The position numbers and the translations under genes are program-made. From Cinclus cinclus (lineage: Eukaryota > Chordata > Aves > Passeriformes > Cinclidae): a stretch of 64,000 bases of DNA. Below the pieces are notes generated by a model. It saw only the letters and a list, made by a program, of their open reading frames with translations. It had not been told where the DNA came from and searched no databases. The stretch is from assembly GCF_963662255.1 (NCBI RefSeq), contig NC_085053.1:1364001-1428000 (forward strand). The letters are read 5' to 3'. Positions 52,839-64,000 of the stretch are shown here, piece by piece; position 1 is the stretch's first letter; every line of letters begins with the position of its first letter.

Positions 52839-53242
52839 CCAGCTTTGGTTTTGCACAGGACAAGGGAATGAATTATATTTGATAACTAAACCAAGGAAGT
52901 TGCACCTGACAAGCAGGAAATTGTATCAGAAATGTACATCATCCACAAGTTACCAGTTTCATTTCAAGGAAGATAAATGTGTTTTCTCATTTACTACCAA
53001 CCAGCCCAGCAGAGTAAGAAAAGTCCTGATGATCCAAGAACAGGATGTGAGTTTTCAGACTGTAAGAAAATCTCTAAGAAAGCACTGTTTTGGTTGTGAA
53101 GCCACAGTAAGGGATGAGAGAACTGGACATGATTTCTGAAAAGAGACTCAAGAGTATGGCACAAGCAGATTAGATGGAATAGTCTGTTCCACAAAGGTTT
53201 CTACAAAAGTGGGTCAGGACTTTCAATATTTGTGTTTACTGG

Positions 53243-53259
53243 TGGGGGGGGGGGAGGGG
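53243..53259 (+). repeat. G-rich run
   Basis: An 11-G run followed by A and four G, preceded by GGT, inside the intron between the linker and PH exons. It is a low-complexity tract, polymorphic in length by nature. Confidence 0.7.
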
Positions 53260-54736
53260 AGAACCCCAGTGGAGAGGGGCATTATTAAGTACAAACACAC
53301 ATGGAATGCTTGCCTAAAAGCAAATTAAGGGAAACATACTGATAAGAACTTGATTACCCATCAAATCCTCATTTTATTTTACGATGTTTATTGAATTAAG
53401 TTTTTAACAGGAAACAAATAACATGCATATACAGCCAGTGTACTGGCCTTCAGGCAGCTGCCACAGGACAAGCTGTAGAACTAAACTAATTCTATTTTTT
53501 CTTTCTGCACTGAACTATAGAAAAGCAAAGGGAAAAAATTGGGGAAAAGCAACAAAATTAAGGTCCTCCATTCACTTGAAAACGTAGTTCTGCAGCAAGG
53601 GGAGCTATATTTGTGCAGCACACTAAAGCCTTCACAGCACACGTGCATATGTCCCCGTGCTATAAAGAAGATGAAATAAGAAGCTGGGAGAGAGGATGAT
53701 GTTGAACCACACTGTCTGAAATTGTAAATGCCATGTTGTTCCATATAAAGCCCATATCTGCACACAGGAAGCCCAGGCAGCCCGGCCAGCACCTGGTTTG
53801 GAGAAAAATGTTTTGGAGAAATATCTCAGGGAAGGTAAAAGATTTGAACACAGGTGTCAGTGAGGATGGTTTCTAGAAGCAAACCAGGCAGGAACACCTA
53901 AGCAGCAGGTTCAGGAACCTTACAGGGGATGAGCACTTCAAAGGGAAGGGAAGGAGCACTCCCTGCTTATCCCATCTTCTCCCTCACCATTACCACAGGC
54001 TCTGTAACAGCTTAATAAGAGTCCAATTTTCTCCATTTGACAAGAAGGCATTTGTAGTAGAGGTCTCAGAACAGACCAAGCCAACATCTTAAAAACTAAA
54101 CTATACAAACCATTTAAGAAGCACCAAAGGTTTCAATACTTCAAAGGTAGGAATTGTGTCATGCTCCAGTCCAACACATCTCCCCATAAACGTGCCACCA
54201 TCACGGGGTGTGGACAGAAACAAGCTGACCTGCTAGGACAATCCTTGGTCACTGTCTCAAAGGAAGGAAATTGCCAGTTGGTTCCTCAAAAATCCTGTGT
54301 GCTGAGGATTAGATGCAGCTGCCATTCCCACAGAACCCTGCAGGAAGAGCAGGACACCAACCTACAACAATACTCTGGGGGTGTGTTTTTCATGTGAAAT
54401 AGTCCTATTTATCGATACCCCTCTGGGAAAATAGAGTACTGTGTTCCCTAAAATAACCTGGACTCTACAACAGGTCATAACAATGTAAAATACAAGGAAG
54501 CTGTTCCAGGGGGCACCAAGAGGGAGAAGATGAGCTTAGTGTGCTAAGCCTCATGTCCTTTTCATTGAATTTTCCTATTTGCCAGGCACATTCTTTTAAC
54601 TATAAAAAGCTACACTCACAGAAGACTCACCATCAGTGTCAGATGTTGGATCAAGGTGTAATGCAAGAAAAAGTGAGACTAAGGAATATAGTTTCCCTTT
54701 CCAGAGAAGCTGAATGACAACTTTGACCAAATTATC

Positions 54737-54827
54737 AAAAAAACCAAAAACAAAACAAAACAAACAAACAAAAAATAAAAAAAACAAAACAAAAACAAAA
54801 AAACCCACAAAAACGAAACAAAAAAAC
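54737..54827 (+). repeat. AAAC-rich low-complexity tract
   Basis: About 90 bases of AAAAC and AAAC repeats with few interruptions. On the minus strand it yields an artefactual hydrophobic frame rich in Phe and Val at about 54596-54904, which is not a gene. Confidence 0.8.
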
Positions 54828-57800
54828 TCATAACACAAACCCTCAAGCCATATTTTAGAAATGTTCCTCCACAGGAAATAAGAAGGTAAGATATTCAAAG
54901 ACACTTTTGAAGTTAAAAAAACTTTGATAGAGAGTTATTATTTTGGAGGTTTTTTAAACCGTTGTGTTTAATAGTTTTATAGTACTTCAACTTGAAAAAT
55001 GAAAGCACTGTGCTTCATTGTTGTTCTCACTAGTTCATTTTCTCATTGGGCTGTATCTCAGAGATGCATTTCACTATATTCTGTCTTATTTCTAAATGTT
55101 CTGTGCAGAGAGGATGTTAGTGACATGAGCTGTGAACCTCAGGAAGGTGAAAAACATGGGCACAGCCAGAAGTTACTGGAGACACTATTCTGACCAGCAG
55201 CTGGACTCCATGCACAGGATGAACAAGAGATGACACAGTTCCTTCCTTCAGGATCCTGATACCTAATCTGGGTGACCGAAAAGTGAAACTTAAAAGAGTC
55301 TCTGAATGCACACAAACAAGCCAGAAGGAAATAATTTTCTCATAGTTCAGCTGCACAAAACCCAAATCATATTTGTTGGTTGCGCTCTCCACCGTTTCAT
55401 AGATAAACAGGAAAGCAGGATTTCACACAATAAGCACATTTTATGTGTTGATTTAATGCAATTAAAGTCATGCAGCAAGTAAGGCATTTATAAAAGGAAT
55501 ATATTTAAAGAAATGGGACACTTTCTGATTTTCTAAAGAAGTATTTGAAGGATGATTTCAAGATAAGTGAGATACATGGAATTGGGCAGACAGAAACACA
55601 AATGTGAGAATCGTGAGAATGGGCACTCCCACAAGAACACAAGCAGCAGCACTCGTTAATGTAACACCATTAAAATTGGGTTGTGTAACTCCACTGAAAT
55701 AATTCTGAACACAGAACACAACTGTCATTACAACACATGCTACTGAACAGTAAGCACACTGAGAGAATAAAAATTACAAAAACTACTCAGGGAGGCATCT
55801 TTACAAGCTGCTGGTTCTTTGGATTCAGCCATGAAGATCCTCACACTACAGAAGCTGTAATGTAGTAAAAGGGAAACCTACTACAGAATTTCACTGTGAT
55901 TTGCCAAATGTCCCAGCATAAACTGATCAGATCTGCTCTGATATTGAACACAGCCAAGATCTTGGGACACTACTTCCCTACAATACATTACATAACTAAC
56001 TAGTGACAGCACCTAAAGTCCTACAATCATGTCTGCTTTAAAGAAAAACATAGTCTTTACTGAAGCAAAGCTCTCAGGGGTAAAAAACTGAACTATGCTT
56101 CCAAATAAAGTTAAACAAAGACTGATGTAAGTCAGACATGAAGGGATATTAAACTATAAAATAAATAGTTGCAGGCCATTTAGAACAGCAATACTCTAGA
56201 CTTGATAATGTGAAAATTCAAAACCAGCAGGTCTCATGCTGCTAAATATTGAAATATTTTTGAATGCGTAAGCTCATGGGCACCACCTCTTTCATAGAAA
56301 TATTGACATTTATTAACAGAACAGCTTTGTCACGATTTTTCATGACCACCTCACTGACCATGGCACAAGTCTCCACTTCCATCTGGTTGCTTAAAAAAAT
56401 TCTATCAACATTCTTTTCCTGGATCATAGAAGATAAGAGGATTTAAGTATATCTGAAGAAAAGAAACAGCAAAGTATGCTACAAATCATGATTAAAAGAA
56501 AATGAAAAAAACAAGGGAAAAAAAGAGATCGCTAGGGGGAAAGTTACTAATTAGAACTATACTTTAGGCCAGCTGATGGGGTCTGAATGCTACTTGTGTC
56601 CAGAAGAAATTAATCAGAAAATTAATGAGATTGTTGGTGTAACACTGAAGAGAGGCAGGTCAAACAAAGCCCTCAGACCCAAACCTCCACATCACCTGGA
56701 CAGTGCCTTGAAACTCACAGTTCACATAAAGCCCCTTCTCCAATTACAGAGCTGCTTCAAGTACAGCAGCAGATTTTGCCACAGAAGCAAAGCACAGAAT
56801 CTCCTATAAACTATATATAATCCTCTATAATTTGAGTGTCTTGCATTCTCGCACACATCACCTAGGCACATGGAGCAATGACACCTTCATCTTTAAAGCT
56901 TTATCATGAAGTGGAGCTTAAATCATTTAATTTTAGTCACCAAAACAAATCTCAGCACACAACATACACAATTAAGAGTGGGTCAGCTTTCAGGAGCCAA
57001 ACCTTGTGTGCTGTGTAAAACCAAGCATTGCACAGATTACTTCAAGCAAATGAGAAGACAGACTAACCTGTGGCTTAAAAAGAAACTTTGTGGAGTCAGG
57101 TCAAAACCTCAGGCGGTAGCAAAGAAAAGACAAACAAAAAAGGCCAAAGATTAAGTGTGAGAGGATAAATTAGTAGCAGAGGAAAAAGGAAAAAAACATG
57201 CTAAGAGGAATTTGCATTATTGTCCAAAAATAGGGTGTTGCTGTGTTCATCTTATTTCCAAGATACAATATTTTCAGATAGTTATCTGCATCATTCCAGT
57301 CCAAAGCAAGCTACTAAAAAAGAAAAGCAAGGTATTGCAAATGTGCATCCCACTGTTTTGGGAAATTCAGTGATCTTGAATTTTCTTGAATGATCTCCCC
57401 AAGGGGGTCCATTTAACAGCTGCTAAAATCAGTGCTGCCTAGTCCTTTTTCCATAACTGAACACAAGTTTAGTTTAAAATGATTACTTATCAAATCCAAT
57501 GACGTGTCAACAAACTGAAAAAATGTACGTTTTTATCACAGATATTACCAAAGAATACACACAATACAGAAATATATTTCTTACACCTTACCATCACTGA
57601 ACCGGTAGGAACTTGTTATAAAATTAACTGCAGTTTAGACAATTAATTCTAATTAGTAATATTAAAGACATTCACATATTTATTTACTCATGAAGTGGAA
57701 GGGTTAGAAAAGAGTCTGTCCGTGATATATTGATCCTCCTGGTGCTATGAAAAGAATGCTAAAAAGGCTTTAAATATTTTCATTCATAAAACTCACTTTT

Positions 57801-59964
57801 TCTATCCAAAGTTAATTCCTTGACATAAACAAATCACCAAGAACAGTACCTGCATCCATAAACAGCATGTTCATTTACACCAGAGCTAATGTTTCCTTTA
57901 GGTTACCAGAAACTTATTTGCCCACCTTTCAAAGAGAGGTTTACTAAGAATAGAGGCACTTACATCAGATAAAAACTGCTTTCCAGTTATATCATAAAAT
58001 AAACACCAATTAGTCATTTTAGTTTGAGAAACTTGGTAAATTATAAAAATATTAATTCTATGCAAAGTCTTCTACAACATCTTAAGTTATACTAGTTCAG
58101 ACTGGTAACAGCAGGTTAGTAGCAGTTAAGTGATGAACTGCAATTATGCTTTGTTGAGGAAGTGTTACAGACAAGACAGCTTAACATTAAATAGTTTAGC
58201 AGCAAGTATTGGACAAACCAATGAGTTAGAGACAAACTTTGCCCTCTGAGAAGCTAAATGAAAAAGCAACAATAAAGCTTACAGAACTTAGCTCGTACAA
58301 TTTGCCTTGAAGGCGGTAGATTGGTTCCCTGAAATAGCAAATTGCAAAAATGAAGTTTTATTTCAGAAACATTTTCTCATTCTTTTCAACTCCAAACAAT
58401 CAACTTACAAACATCTGTTTATTATCTCTACAATAAAAGGTTCAGCAAAGTGCTTCATACCACAAGTTACCAAGTTTCAACATTGAATTTAAAACGCCAA
58501 GCTTTTTCTTCACTTCTTTAGAGAGAAAACATTCACCCAATTAAAAAATCATTCATTTTATTTGTGTATTCTTGAAGAGCCAGATAATTGGTTGCTTTTC
58601 CTTTTATGGGACACTCCAAAGTGATGACAGTCGCTGTGTTTGACACATGTTCCGGCACAGCTAGATAAGAAGGAAATCTCTCCTCAGAGGGGAGAGGCTG
58701 CTCTTTGAAGCCACTGCAGTGTTTAGACCTTCCAGGTTTTTTTTCATTTTATTCCAAACCATATATTACATCAAAAATGCCACTCATGCTGGTCAAGCTG
58801 TGGGGAACCATCACGTCCAAGAAGTTGCCAGATTATTTTGAGAAATATCTTGAAAATAACTAGCAATTTCTTGGTGAGAGGAAGAGATTGAATTTCTAGC
58901 CCCAAAAAGACAACTAGAACTCTAGCCAAGAACTCTTGCCTACAACAGCAGCAGAATAGGAACCTTACTGAAATATCAGGTTTATCACTTGGATCTAAAC
59001 TCAGTGGTCACATTTGAAAACCTTGATCAGGAGGTGAAACCTCCTGAGCATTTTTTGACGGCATTGCATGTGAAAACATCAGGAAGATGATCAATATTGG
59101 TAATTATACAAAATTTCATCGTCATATTTTTATTACTTTTTTTTTTATTTCATTCTCAAGTATCTACTAGTTCCATAACAATTTTATGTCTGTTTCAGAC
59201 TTTGCAAAAACCTCAAAGTGAGCAGAAACTCTCCAAATCGTAGCATTTTCCATAGTTTCATCTCATATTAAGAGGAGAACTGGTCCTGCCAAGTACTGAG
59301 AACCCCTGGCCCACACAAAAGCAGAGAAGGGAGGTGGGCTCAGGAGCTCTGAGCACCTTGCAGAATCAATCTCATACTCTTACATGGCAAAAGGAAACTT
59401 CACTAATGAATCTCAGCAAAGATGCTAATTAATCTGAGAGCATCAACCACTTATTCTTTGTTTATTTTGAGAAAGGTCTATGGTACATAGTCAACAACTG
59501 TGTGATGTCAGCTGAAAGGTTTCAGAAGAGGTAAAGGCAAATCCACATTTGCTTGCTGACTTGCCCTTCACTGCTGTTCAGCTGCGAACACATCAGGAGT
59601 AGCACAAGACACAAAGCACACACAGGCAAGTACTCACCAGCATTTGGGACTCTGAAATTCACAAGTGTGCAGTTAATGACAAAATACTGATGTGTGACAG
59701 GAGGGATTCAAGGCACTGAACAGCATGGGAGGGAAGACACTCACCAGCAGTGCAAGCAGCAACAGAAATGCTAAACAGTAAATGATTATAACAATGGAAG
59801 TCAGGTGGCTTTGAAAAGTTCAGCAAAACAATGAGGACACACGTACGTATGTTTGAAGCAAACAAAGGTAAATGATACACTTACAACAGAAAATGCAGCC
59901 AAGAAAACCAAACAGCTTGGATTAACTTGCACATGCCATTATCCATTCTCTGTTAGGTGCCTAC

Positions 59965-60013
59965 CTGATTTCCCACTGCACTTTTGTTAACCTGACTGCT
60001 TCTTTGTTGGGCA
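59965..60013 (-). CDS. DNM3: DNM3 internal exon: stalk-to-PH linker
   Basis: This 49-nt exon starts with T, completing the Asn codon from the previous exon, and continues AQQRSSQVNKSAVGNQ. The acceptor has a strong pyrimidine tract (CTCTGCTTCCCTTAG) and the donor is GTAGGC after CAG. It ends in phase 0. NAQQRSSQ followed by a variable basic stretch and GNQ is characteristic of dynamin-3; the human protein differs only in the middle residues of the linker. The segment connects the stalk to the membrane-binding PH domain and is flexible and poorly conserved in the family, which explains its divergence here. In some dynamins a 12-nt microexon (GEIL or DEIL) can follow this point. I found no convincing copy in the 8.4-kb intron downstream. 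Confidence 0.95.
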
Positions 60014-63000
60014 CTAAGGGAAGCAGAGGAAAAGAGTTATGCTGAAGAAACTTGAACTAAGCCAGCTTCTGAGGAATAATTTTAGCAGTAACAGTTACTT
60101 TTGATTCCAGCAGAAAAAGCTAGATTATCACAGCAAAAGAAATACTGGAAAATCATTGCATATATGTGCATATTTCAACTGCTTTTCTGCCTGATTATAT
60201 TTGCCTGCTAAGGATAGAAGGGACATGCACAGCAGACAGCTCCTACCAATCATCTCCTTTCCAACAACATCCTTCTTGCATTGGTAAAGGTTACTAAAAG
60301 CACTGAGAAATTATGGCTCATGTGGGTAAGTTTGGAAACATTAGCCTCTATAAATATTCAGAAGAGACAAAAAGCAAGCCATTTCTGTTATTTAGAGCAG
60401 TACAAAAAAATCCTCCCCTGCTGGAGGCTCCTTAATAGCTTTGTCTTGACAGTTTGTTTTGGATATTATTCTAATATTTATATGCACTTTGAGGGTGTAA
60501 ATATAACCCATGGATGAAGCCATCATAAAGTTGGTTCAAAGCTGAAATCTTATAAGAATAGAGCACATTTGAAATTAAACCATATTTAAAATATTTTTCT
60601 CAATTCTTGAACTCTGGTAATCCCAGTTCCTGAAACAAAACACACTCCTCATCTCAAAACCAAACAAGTTGCCATTAATTCTAAAAGCATTTGCACTATG
60701 TGGCCATTTGTGTTAGGTCACAAAATTAAAATATTGCTGGAAAGAAGAAGGAGAAAGCAGGCTTTGGCCACTCAGCCACCACCACTTCACTGGTGACAGG
60801 AAGTTTTGTTTGGATTAGTTTACACCATTTCACCAGGCATTGACTCACTGAAGATAAAAAGCATCCATATGCCAGGAGCTCCAAAGACTGTTCTGAAAGG
60901 CAGAGAAAGGCAGAGAGGTGTGCTTGGCTCACAGCCTGCGGCCAATCCTGCTGCTTGGTGCACAGCTACTGCTCCAAAAACTGATGAAGCACCCAACTCA
61001 ACCCTTGTCCAAATTCTGATCCTGCCCTCTGCACCACACTATCAAACAAGCAGTCCACCTGCAGTCTGGGAGGAGATCCACAAGGATATTTATTCCAGGT
61101 GCCTACTCACTGTGTTTAGCTCAATCATCCCGATCCTTTTGACCAAACAACACTGCATGTCCCTGGTGCATCATCTAAGTTGCATAAGCTTTGGTACATA
61201 AATTATGATTAAATGAAGTGCACACAGAAAACACAGCACTAATCCCTGGTTTTATTTCTTAATTTTATCACCTTAGAAAAGCTGATTATACCATTAATAC
61301 CATACTAAGAAACACAAGCCTCTTAGAAGTAGCCCAGCAATTGGTCTTCTACCTAATAATCTAAATACAAATTATTTCTTATGTAGATTGAAGCATGTGG
61401 CTGTTCTTGAGTTATACCAACCGGATACATATCCAAGCCTAGATTTTTGCCATTTATCCTGCCAAATGAGACAAACATTAATATTCTAAGATTTTGCAAC
61501 TTTATAACTATGCAAATTTGTTCTAAATACTGGCATTGTTAAATCCCTCTCAAGACAATTCACATTGCACTGTACCTGCCTCAGGTCCTGCAGTGCTACA
61601 GGGTGGTTTGTAATGTTTTGTGCTCTCATTCTTATGACCAAGGTTCACAGGACTTACTGTTACTACAGCCACATGAGACAAGGGGCTAGAAGGCTCAGCA
61701 AAGGAAGTGAAACACCAGGGAATCTGGGGAATCTGTAGTCCAGGATGTTTAGATACTGCAGAAGCCCCTGTGCTACCCAACTTATTTCATTTTCCAGTTC
61801 TAATGTAACTGCTGTAACAATAACACACTTACAGTTTCAAATTAGTATTTTTTCCTTTTTGTATCTCAAGTGAATATACTTTAAATTCTACTTTGCTATC
61901 CAGGTTTACTCTTTTAGTTGAGAAGAAGTCAACAAGGCTATTTTCCTTCCCATTGCTCCATCCTAGAGAAACCCTTGCTTAAGCTTATCAGTGAATTTAA
62001 ACAAATAGCCACTTGTTATCAGCTTATGCCCCATACACAGCTCTTGGAGATTTCCACATCTCAGCTGGCAAAAGAGAAAACAGTTTTCCCAAGAAAATGA
62101 ACTTGGGAATTGTAAAGACAGAGCAGCAAGGACCATGGATGCTGCAGGTGCAGCAGCCATGAGGGAATTTTTCCAGGGGAGAAACTTAATGAAGTAGCTA
62201 CAGATACACCTGGAATTCCAGAATCCAGTATTATAAAATATAGAAAGTTCCAACTTGACACAAGGAAAAGTCTTTTCACAGTGAGGTGAGGCTTGCGTAG
62301 AAAGGCTGGAGAATCTCCAGTTTTGGGAATTCTCCAGATCTGATTGGACAAAATCAAAATTGGACAAAAAAAAGTAGCCTGGTCTGAACTCAGCATGGAT
62401 CCTCCTGCAAGCGAGAGGTGGGACTATGTGACTTCCCAAGGTCACAACACACACCATGAATATACATGGAGTGTTTTTAGCAGCCTTTTTCCTGTCAGAA
62501 AAGGATGAAGAGTAGTAAATAACAGGCAGGTTGTTATCTTGACCTCTAGAAGGCCAGCCACCATTCCTACAACATCCTGCCATTTGTCAAGAGAACTGAT
62601 AATGATATCTAGGACCCACAAACAATTCTAGAGAAAGTTGCTCAAACCAAACACATAAACAGTGCCTGGCATTACCTTCTCTCCTCTCAACTTACTGAAC
62701 TCCCTGCTTTAAACTTTCAAGGCACACTGCCAAAGACGTGGACCTTCCTTCACAGTGCTAACTAGAACTGGCCAGAATCAAATACATATTGTGGTGCCAA
62801 AATTTGTTGCCAGCATCTCACACAGCCGAAACCTGTTGTGATTCCAATCACTGTTATGGCAAATATGGCATGAATATGTCTGAAGGAACATTTGTTATTC
62901 AAAGAGTGAGGACATCTTCAATGTTTTTACGAGTGTCAAAATGTTGGTATTAAGTCCCTGAGGCACAAATTGCTGGAAACTGAGGGAGAACATTCTGGAA

Positions 63001-63486
63001 AATATTCTCACAGCCTTTTCAATAAAGTGAAGAGAACGTCAAACCAGGCCCTGCAGGGCATTCTGCTACTATTATTCTCTGTAGCCAAACAGCAGGCACA
63101 CTTACAATTCAGTGACATCCATTATTCTGGACAAAACTGTTTCACACAGAATCACAGTTCCCAAAGTATGCATTAATAACAATGTGGAAAGACCACCAAT
63201 ACCCATTTCTGCGGTCCTGAAATACGTGTGATTCCAGACCAAGACATAAGCTCCAGCTTCAGTGAAACCAGGCTTGTGAACTGGGTGAAGATTCCCCTGC
63301 AACTGGGAGAGAGCTCAACATTGTGGCTATTGAGAAAGAGCATAGTCCTGCATGTCTGGGACTCTGCAGCCTGGATCTTCACTGTCACACTTCAGGACTT
63401 GTGTTCTGAACCTTATAAAAAAACCCCAAGCAAATAAACAAAAAAAGCCTGGCAGTGTCTTTATAACAAATTTTCCATACACTTAC
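60014..63486 (-). other. DNM3: DNM3 intron between stalk exon and linker exon
   Basis: A 3,473-nt intron with donor GTAAGT (63481-63486) and a pyrimidine-rich acceptor just above 60013. It contains a plus-strand CR1-like 3' tail at 62240-62460. The 206-codon open frame on the minus strand at 61963-62583 runs partly antisense through that repeat and is not considered a gene. Confidence 0.9.
62240..62460 (+). mobile_element. Diverged CR1-like LINE 3' tail
   Basis: In plus orientation the order AAAGTTCCAACTTGACACAA, GTCTTTTCACAGTGAGGTGA, TGGAGAATCTCC, CCTGGTCTGAACTCAG, GCGAGAGGTGGGACTATGTG and ACTTCCCAAGGTC follows the CR1 C-terminus and 3' region: arginine-rich tail, TGGAGTCTCC, GGTTGGACTAGATGACCTC. 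It is more diverged than the other CR1 fragments and has a local duplication of ATTGGACAAAA. The upstream limit is uncertain. Confidence 0.7.
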
Positions 63487-63557
63487 TTTGCAAAGCCAAT
63501 GAAGTCTTCATGGTTGGTGTTGATATAAGAAACCTGGATATCAATGAGCAGCAGCAT
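63487..63557 (-). CDS. DNM3: DNM3 internal exon: end of stalk (middle) domain
   Basis: This 71-nt exon reads MLLLIDIQ then VSYINTNHEDFIGFA, plus two bases of the next codon. The acceptor is ATAATAG before ATG, and the donor is a perfect GTAAGT after GCAAA. It enters in phase 0 and leaves with two bases (AA) that complete an Asn codon with the first T of the next exon. The segment belongs to the dynamin stalk, the helical bundle that drives oligomerisation, near its C-terminal helix. The IDIQVSYIN wording matches dynamin-3; dynamin-1 and -2 as I recall them have IDIEQSYIN or similar. The ATG at the exon start is an internal Met where human DNM3 has Val; it is not a translation start. The preceding exon lies beyond 64000. 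Confidence 0.96.
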
Positions 63558-64000
63558 CTATTATGGGAGACAGGAAAGCAAAATAGGATGGGTAAGGTGG
63601 AAGAGAGAGATTGAAGAAAAGGAAAGGAGGAAAAAAACCACAACTCTTGAGCTCTCTGCATTACTGAATATTGTTTTCATAATTATTCAAGCCAAAAGCA
63701 ATATTTTCTGAATTCCACTGCTTCTGTTTCTGTGCTTGTTTAATAAGTTACATTACAGAAGTCCTATTCCCTTTTCCTACTTTTTTCCCTAACAGACCTC
63801 ATTTTTCACTCTCTTGGCTCTTGTCCATTCCATTAAGATCAATCATACATGGGCAGAGAGAATTTTGGTAATTATGTAACATAGATTCCAGCTCTGCATT
63901 TTGCAAGTTAAGCAAAATTCTGTCTACCTGGAGCATTCCAGCCAAGCCAGCAAGGAACCTAAACCTTAAACCCAAAATCCAGGTACCTACACTTTCTTTA
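63558..64000 (-). other. DNM3: Start of the next upstream DNM3 intron (partial)
   Basis: Upstream (5') of the 71-nt exon the minus strand shows a purine/pyrimidine-rich stretch and no exon. The exon encoding the end of GRTKDQ is expected further up and is not in the window. Confidence 0.85.

Larger units (their letters stand above)
51551..59964 (-). other. DNM3: DNM3 intron between linker exon and PH exon
   Basis: An 8,414-nt intron bounded by donor GTAGGC (59959-59964) and an acceptor ending CATAG (51551-51555). It is AT-rich and holds AAAC-rich tracts at 52798-52838 and 54737-54827, a (GT)n run near 51815-51827 and a G-run at 53243-53259. No further gene or RNA was recognised. Short open frames here have no family resemblance. 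Confidence 0.9.
1..64000 (-). other. DNM3: DNM3 gene body, internal part (three exons and their introns)
   Basis: The whole window appears to lie inside the dynamin-3 gene, read from high to low coordinates. Three consecutive coding exons are visible at 63557-63487, 60013-59965 and 51550-51437, separated by introns of 3,473 and 8,414 nt. They splice in frame and encode the end of the stalk, the linker and the first half of the PH domain. Neither the 5' end (GTPase domain) nor the rest of the PH, GED and proline-rich regions is present. Dynamin-3 is a large GTPase that assembles on membrane necks and drives vesicle fission in endocytosis, mainly in brain and testis in mammals. The paralogue call rests on the linker and on the antisense miR-199a-2/miR-214 locus, which in other vertebrates lies in a DNM3 intron. 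Confidence 0.95.

Noticed and set aside
54596..54904. Hydrophobic minus-strand frame resembling a membrane protein
   Set aside because: It is produced by the GTTT-rich low-complexity tract.
56783..56796. Possible GAGATTCT microexon (minus strand) as an EIL-type insert
   Set aside because: Only 8-9 nt fit between AG and GT, which would break the frame; the expected unit is 12 nt.
61963..62583. 206-codon open frame on the minus strand
   Set aside because: It runs antisense through a CR1-like repeat, has no protein family pattern, and lies within a DNM3 intron.

Overview
This is a vertebrate, almost certainly avian, nuclear window lying inside one large gene: DNM3 (dynamin-3), transcribed from the minus strand. 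Three small exons can be read directly. In transcription order they are 63557-63487 (end of the stalk, including VSYINTNHEDFIGFA), 60013-59965 (the stalk-to-PH linker NAQQRSSQVNKSAVGNQ) and 51550-51437 (the first half of the PH domain, starting [11 protein letters not shown]). All three have consensus splice sites and join in frame (71 + 49 + 114 nt). Residues such as IDIQVSYINTN, NAQQRSSQ and [11 protein letters not shown] fit dynamin-3 better than dynamin-1 or -2. The bird assignment rests on the CR1 retrotransposon fragments; a crocodilian or turtle is less likely but not excluded.

Positions 1-51436 form the 3' part of one very long DNM3 intron, and the next coding exon is not in the window. 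On the opposite (plus) strand inside this intron lies the conserved non-coding locus DNM3OS. It carries pre-miR-199a-2 (about 41426-41535) and, 5.8 kb downstream, pre-miR-214 (47356-47465). All four mature arms match the human mature sequences as I know them. Upstream of miR-199a-2 (40650-41400) are a CArg box, E-boxes and TATA-like sequences that could form the DNM3OS promoter. A plausible poly(A) signal is at 50140. The minus strand across miR-214 also holds the exact sequence of mature miR-3120-3p, so the same DNA can give mirror hairpins to DNM3OS and to DNM3.

The rest is AT-rich intron with few recognisable repeats: two minus-strand CR1 fragments (5318-5530 and 10201-10655), one plus-strand CR1-like tail (62240-62460), an old LINE C-terminal remnant (12571-12705), tandem duplications (17297, 33972 and a perfect 42-bp copy at 44541), A/T-rich tracts and two G-run clusters. 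None of the short open reading frames outside these elements looks like a real protein gene. No undescribed multi-gene system is visible. The notable biology is the sense/antisense DNM3-DNM3OS-microRNA arrangement.
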